64,000 bases of DNA from Capitulum mitella (Eukaryota; Arthropoda; Thecostraca; Pollicipedomorpha; Pollicipedidae), in the NCBI GenBank assembly GCA_030062745.1, contig CP099840.1, forward strand, positions 33,545,101 through 33,609,100. Direction: 5' to 3'. Shown here in pieces: positions 58,060 to 64,000 of this stretch (the first letter of the stretch is position 1; every line of letters starts with the position of its first letter). The position numbers and the translations under genes are program-made. The notes beneath the pieces were generated by a model. The model searched no databases, was not told the DNA's origin, and was given only the letters and a program-made list of their open reading frames with translations.

Positions 58060-59340
58060 CATAATATGTAGGAATTTCACATACTGTTCATAACAAAGGA
58101 TGAATGCAGAAGCATAACAAAATGTGATTCACCATAACACATATTTTGACATCACTCAATGACAATAATGCAATACAGGTCTTCTGCTGGCAATCAGTGA
58201 TGTGTCCTTGACTAGTGCCATCCGGCAGCTGACATCAGGGCCAAAACAGATATAATGCATGGAAATTTGAGGGGAATTCACCTTGAAAGTTTGTAAACAG
58301 AGTTTTGAAAAGAAATACTACAAGTTGAATTCCAAGACTATAAGCAATCCCTTGGCTATCATTGTTAAAAAAATATGTTTAAGGTGGAATATTCTTCATA
58401 AGATTGCATGATGCAAAGAAAATCTGTTTAAGGTGGGAATATTCTCTGTAAGACTGCATGTTCCAATCCCATATTTTCACTATTTATTCAACAGATGGGT
58501 TACAAAAGTGCCTCCACCTCCCCACTACAGTGTGCTTATTAACTTGGGATCACCACTGGTTGACCATGCGGAGGTCTGGTGTTGCAAAAGGAATTTACTG
58601 GTGTGACTGTCCTTGCATATTACGTTACCAGTATCATAAACCTTCACCATCAACTTTAAAACTTGTTTTAGGATGCTGCAAACTGCAAAACTGCACTGAT
58701 AATGCAAATGCCTTCCGGTTTTGCAACTACCACTAATCATCCTAAATAGCGATGAGTACAGGAGACCACTATTGCACTGGCACACCACTTACAATACATA
58801 AGTTTTCATGACATCACCTTGATGTTTTGAAGACCACAAAACAAAACAAATTAGAAAATGTGACTTTGGCTTTGAGTTTTTAGGACCCAAAAGTTCAGGC
58901 CAAGATTGGGAAAGGTGTTGTTTTCTGGTGCTGGAGAACACCAGAAAATATGTGCTCCAAGCACATTATACACTACAGAAGTTTGACCTTGTGCCTCCAT
59001 CAGAAAGCTGCATTGTAGCCATGCTGATGAATTCCTAACTCTGCAAGCAAATGACTCTGCCTACATTTGGTAAGCAGTAAGTATCTCATGAAACACTTAC
59101 AGCAAGAATGCAAGCTTAAACCAGTATTACTGTTTGCAAAATTTGGACTCCAAAACAAAAATTATGCCCCAACGCCAAGAACAAGAACCCAATTTCCAAC
59201 CCAGGTTCAGGCCCATGCCTCCAGCATCTAGTTCATTCCAGACTAATCAATGAAGGAGATCCAGCAGCAATGGGCTTTGAACCCTCATCCTTGCAATGAG
59301 TGACCTGATTCTTATACTCAGACTTGGGTAAAGGCTTTGC
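58060..59340. other. CpG-poor block upstream of the POLQ start
   Basis: Few CpG dinucleotides over ~1.25 kb, in contrast to the CpG-rich sequence on both sides. It contains a diverged direct repeat (tgtttaaggtgg.aatattct at 58,376 and 58,425), the hairpin at 58,921 and a B-box-like gggttcaaagcc on the minus strand near 59,275-59,288. No conserved open frame. It could be a methylated older insertion. The POLQ promoter and 5' UTR must overlap or lie near here, but I see no TATA box or initiator I would defend. Confidence 0.5.
58921..58948. repeat. Perfect 10-bp hairpin
   Basis: ttttctggtg and caccagaaaa flank an 8-nt loop, within the CpG-poor block upstream of POLQ. Confidence 0.85.
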
Positions 59341-60389
59341 GGGTAGTCAGGGCACACAAGTTTCCTTTATCGCGTTACTGCGAATGATCCAATGCAAGAA
59401 TGATCAGACCACTTCAGCTATCTCTTATCCTCATACCCTGTCCTCCCCGCCAACTTTGAAGTCGGGCCAACCGTGTCTTCCTTGAAACGACGGCATAATC
59501 CAGCTCTCTAATCCGTACACGTTTCTGCCTTACGAAACCAGAGAATTCAAGTTTTGCGCGTCACAACTGCGCAGTATTTGTAGACGATATGGTAGCTTCC
59601 CAAATGTATAATTTTCCCTGTTGACAGAATGTTTGGTGTGCTGCTGGGAGCGTATCTCGGGGTATTGCAGGATGTGCTTTTCCAATCCCTTTCAGATGTG
59701 GCATTTGGACATTTTTTAGGTCAGCGAATTCGTGATGAGAATCCCCTTGCCTCCGCTAAACCCTCCGCTTACCCTTTTCTCGAAGCATAATCTACAACTG
59801 GCATTTCCCACCAAAAGCCATGAGCTGTTAGCTAGGTCGTGGTTTGATGCTATGTGTTTGCCGTGGACGGTTAGTAAAGTTAATTTATTGATTCCGTAAC
59901 AGATATAAACAAGAGTAAATAAAACCGACATTTTGGATAAAATTCACCAGGACAGGTTAGTTGGCGCATCACGTACATATCTCAATGAAACAAACGCCAC
60001 CGATGCACACCGTTACCCGAGGCGGCGCCGAGCAGCTCCTCCCCATCTCGTGGGCGGCCAGGGGATCAGCTGCTCCCCCATTTGCATTGCATAGATGGTG
60101 GCACGCCGATTGTAATCGGCCTTGGCAGGGCGGTCTGTGCCTGGCGCCCCGCTCCGGTACCGGTCCTGGCCGGGGGTTCATTTCGTTACATCGTGCCGTG
60201 TTTTGGTCGTGGAGGCATCCTAGCCGGGGCCCCACTGGCACCGACCAGGCTCGGCCACTGGCGCCAGGCTGCTCTAGAAGGTCGGGGGCGTGTCATTTGT
60301 GGACCTGGCACAAGGACGTAGTCAGGGGAGACGGAGGGGGCGCCTTCCTCCCGCCCTTGGTACAAAAGGTCGGACCCATTTAACCTCTT
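59341..60389. other. No gene recognised
   Basis: A CpG-rich stretch at 59.96-60.38 kb is open on both strands (140 codons plus, 90 minus) but matches nothing I know. Confidence 0.4.
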
Positions 60390-61170
60390 TGCGGTCTTAG
60401 AGGATTCTTAAACATGGTCCCTGGGACCATATTTGAGCCATGGCAGGCCCTCCATGTTGCTATAAGCGGACCATAGGAGACTTCTTGAAGCTACAGGAGG
60501 TCCCCCATTGAAGATATAGGAGACCTCCTTGATCCCGTAAGAGGCCCAATGAAGCTATTGGAGGCCTATCCCTTTGTGCTATGGGAGGCCCCTGCAGTTG
60601 GTAAGTTCCCTTTTTAGGTCATAGGACGCTACTTCAGGACTTTTTGTTAGAGGCCCGCCTTGGTCCGAGGAGGCCCCTTTGGGGTGAGGAGGCCCCTCCT
60701 GATGACTGCCCCCCCCCCCTCCCGGCCGACTCCTGGCTACGTGGCTGAACTGGCCTGACCTGGAGGGCCCGAAGTTGGGTGGCCGGCTGGCAGGCTTCGC
60801 TGTCAGCTGTGACGTGGAGACCGTCGCAGGAGACATCGAACAGGAGCTTTGCTGTCACTCATGACCAGGAGCTCCTCACATGACACCACAGACGCAGCGA
60901 AAGGTGGGCGCCCCCCCCCCCCCCCTCCTAGGACCACATTTTTGTGAAAACCATCGCATATCTCCTTCCCGGCAGGCGGTTTCCGTGCGATTTCAGTTTA
61001 CTCTGAGTTCCGCCCCCACCCCCACTTAAGACAATCCTGTCTGCGCCCCTGCAGGAGACCTCAGACGGGAGCTTTGCTATCACTTTTGACCAGGAGCTCC
61101 TCACAGGAGACATCGGACGTGAGCTTGACTGCCCTCGTGACGAACAGTGGCACAGGTGGAATAGCAAGTG
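60390..61170. repeat. Degenerate interspersed repeats
   Basis: Two types. At 60,440-60,700 there are loosely periodic taggaggcc/aggaggtcc units. At 60,830-60,885 and 61,055-61,110 there are two copies of a ~55-bp block (ggagctttgct..cact.. then gaccaggagctcctcaca). Several C-runs are present. No gene seen. Confidence 0.6.
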
Positions 61171-63149
61171 AGGATCACTATCACTTTTGGCACTGAGCTC
61201 ATGACAGGGTACATGGTACAATAGATCCGTTATTTTTTAGAACGTAGAAATCCTCACGTGGGATATTGTGTGATGACCTCCGTCACTTCGACATGGAGCT
61301 CTACACACAGGATGCTACATCAGAGCTATATTTAATGGTCGCTCCGAATAAAGAGGCTTCTTTAAAGGAGCACCACAGGTAAGCAGCGTTAGAAGTAGGT
61401 ACGACAGATGCCTGCATCAAACTGATATTTGTAAATCCTGTGGACATACTGAAAATTATTGTAATGGCAACAACACCGATCTACTCCATTCCGCCAGAAT
61501 GCTGCATTAAGTTCCCGAAACTTGAACATCCCTAGTTTGGAGGGATGATCGCTGAAAACAAAGCGAATGAAAATGGAAAAGGTGAAAAAGCTCAAAGGGT
61601 ATCCGTGAAAAGATACATTCGACCCAGTAAGTCTCGCACAGACACAGAATCAAAGACTAGAGTGGCGAGAAAAAGAATTACGGTACATACGAATACATAC
61701 GAGGAGTCATATCTATCTATCTGTCCGCTGAGAAACAGTGACAGTCGGAAAGAAAACTTAGCGGCAATGTCGAGCGCAGCAAACGCTTGACCTTTGCGAC
61801 GACAGAGCTCTTTATGTACCTGCTAAAGCGTCATTCACGCTACCGATAGGACGCGCTGCAAGTATTTTTGCAAAGGAATACGCAGTTATGCGTGATTTAT
61901 TGCACAAAAATACTCAGGCAGAAAATGAGGTCCGCTGGAACGACTTCTGACAGGTTCTCTCCTCTTTCACTGCAAAATTGTTTTGGAACAATAAACATAA
62001 AGCATTGTCAGTTTACAAGTACTTCAGTATTACTTCAGGTCGTGCTTAAGTATAGAACTTGATGTCGTCTTGCTTGTGTGAGGACATGTCCTTTTAAGAC
62101 CTTTACAAAACGAAATTGCCAAGAGAAAACAACGTCGCAAGGTTTGCGCAAAATTGTAAAAATGATGAAAATTATTTTGGCTTTAAATATGGTTGCATTG
62201 TGAGGCTCTGATACTGCGGTGTAAAAACATCAACGTCTTCGCTTTCACGACTTTGCAGTTGCTCACAGCCTTATCATATCATATCATCAAATATCATATC
62301 ATGTTTCAGACGCGATGGCGTTATGCCATCTCCAGTTCATCATTAAGCGCTTTAATTTGTTCACGAAACACATCAACAGCAGGGTATTCCTGGGTATAAT
62401 CCGTACAATTGGTCTTGAAACCTCTAATATCTTTAACAGTTTGTCCGGGCTATTCGCGGTTTCGCCGTTTGCGGGTCCGTATATGCGCAGATTTTTGGGG
62501 AAAATTATTGTAAAAAATTACAGGATATCTGTTGCACTTCTCGCTGCGGAAGATGTTCGGAGCGGTTCGTAATGTTTTTATTGCATGTGTCCGCCATATA
62601 TGGTTATGCTGTGTGGTTACTATTTGCATGTTCTGTGCAGTGAGAAATGTCCACTGCACCAAGTGAGACTTGTGTTTTACTGTGTTTATGTATCTATGCA
62701 TTTTTTCCAGGATGTATTACTGCTGTATTATTTCACACTTACTGCGTGGTGCACTACTATCACTTGACATCCATTTGCTGGTCTCGTAGATGACCTGTAG
62801 GTAATGGGAACAACTTAAACAGCAAAAACTATTTGTTCTGGGAAGAGGGTTCGTCTTATTCACAGAGGGGGGGGGAGGGGCTCCGGACATAACCGCCGCG
62901 CACAGCGGGGGTCCGCTGTACTTCCCAGTAGCCATCCCGCGAGGGAGGAGGAGCCATGCCTTTAGTTAGTTATTAGGGCTCAGGGGCGCACCGACTCCGC
63001 AGTCATATGGCGCCCATAGATCATTTGAGAGGTGCCTTCAGTAACAGTGATAACGGCTTATATATCCCATAAAAGGAATATAGCAAAAACACGCCAAAGC
63101 GCAAGTGATGGCAACATGAAAATAATGCATACACAGAAAAAAGCACGCG
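61171..63149. other. No gene seen
   Basis: AT-rich with short frames only. Confidence 0.55.
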
Positions 63150-64000
63150 CCACTAATGAGGCGCATGCTCCGCAAGAAAACCGATGTCCGACAGAGATCG
63201 AAACAACTGTCCCGTCTCAATAAAAGGAGAGTCATCTATCAGCAAATCCAGCATAATGGGAGGACACACATTCCTCCCGAAATAGTACGGCCGCTCCGCC
63301 ATTAAGTCCTGACAGGAGGTCAACAATGGACACACGTTAGCGGCTCGGCACAGCGAGGACAGAGCGGCCTCTCGCCCCCACACAACACACAGCCGTGCGA
63401 TGCATACGTGTGGCCAATACGCAAACGGCACAAAATAACCTCCCCGCGTCTCGCTTAAAGTTAGCCCGACGACCACTTGTCAAATCGGGGCGTAACTGCT
63501 CTCAGCTAGGTTGTTGAAGACTAGTGCGTCCTAGCTGGACTGCTATTTCTGATGCAGAAAAACAGATATAGTCGGAAACTTATCTCTGGCAGGCGACGGC
63601 AGTGTACTTGTGCATGAAGTCAGTATGGCACGTTTCGCAGCGGCGTCTGCAAGCCGGTTTTCCGTGTCACGAATGTGATTGGGGATCCAACACAACATGC
63701 TTCTCCTCTCAGCCTGGTCCAGTACATCGAGGCGCATTAAAACATCTTGTACTAGGGGATGTGACGGGTAGAAAGTACTCGGAGACAAAAGACTGCTCGA
63801 GGAGTCTGTTTAAGTGAGATATAATGTAATATAATGATGATATACATATAATGTCTCATTACTAACTTCAATAAAACAGAGTGCCTTAATGATGCCCATC
63901 AGTTCAGCTGTGAAGACAGACCCGTGTGAAGCAGTGTAAACGACCGACTGACTGGGGCACTTACAAATGCACAGCCGACACCTGCACAGGAGTCATGCCC
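63150..64000 (-). pseudogene. Non-LTR retrotransposon RNase H and C-terminal fragment
   Basis: On the minus strand from the right edge: GSVFTAELMGIIKAL, then after a disrupted stretch HPLVQDVLMRLDVL, then MLCWIPNHIRDTENRLADAA. These are three successive RNase H blocks of I/R1-superfamily LINEs. About 150 bp later comes CPLLTSCQDLMAERPYYFG and LFRSLSDIGFL, the usual C-terminal tail. Stops and frame changes interrupt it. The element continues beyond the window. Confidence 0.75.

Overview
The window is nuclear DNA of a multicellular eukaryote. Coding sequence is split into short exons with consensus GT...AG junctions. CpG-rich, high-GC exons alternate with AT-richer introns, and microsatellites, minisatellites and broken retrotransposons are frequent. 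The LINE and Penelope-like fragments, the small introns and the compact but GC-rich exons suggest an invertebrate, perhaps an arthropod such as a crustacean. That assignment is an inference, because no mitochondrial or rRNA marker is present.

The one gene I can name is DNA polymerase theta (POLQ). It lies on the minus strand from the start codon at 57,943 down to at least 26,423. I could place 27 coding exons whose splice phases all join without a break (7,350 nt, 2,450 codons). Reading leftwards the order is: a long, poorly conserved N-terminal exon (56.8-57.9 kb); an SF2 helicase with Walker A, DELH and QMAGRAGR motifs and a helical C-terminal part (45.0-56.1 kb); a disordered central region holding a 21-bp coding VNTR (41.9-44.2 kb); a degenerate exonuclease-like domain (39.1-41.9 kb); and a family-A polymerase with motifs A, B and C (26.4-35.5 kb). 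The last ~45 codons were not found. Helicase and polymerase in one protein is the hallmark of POLQ, the enzyme of microhomology-mediated (theta-mediated) end joining, and rules out HELQ.

The most unusual property of the locus is that at least ten POLQ splice sites lie inside local tandem duplications. Each duplication copies the exon edge together with the splice signal (exons 8, 9, 10 at both ends, 18, 19, 21, 22, 24 and 26). Pentanucleotide arrays also sit beside several junctions; two of them repeat CTGAC in the sense direction, which matches the branch-point consensus. Three units (48, 60 and 108 bp) are multiples of three, and intron 23 is stop-free and 408 nt long.

The left 26 kb (1-26,400) holds no gene I can identify. 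It contains GC-rich CpG-island-like blocks, a tRNA-headed SINE-like element, a LINE reverse-transcriptase fragment, a Penelope-like GIY-YIG fragment and several tandem repeats. Right of POLQ (58-64 kb) are a CpG-poor block just upstream of the start codon, degenerate repeats, and the RNase H end of a broken LINE at the right edge. Intron 24 carries a 2-kb element with long, diverged inverted repeats bounded by (TA)n.
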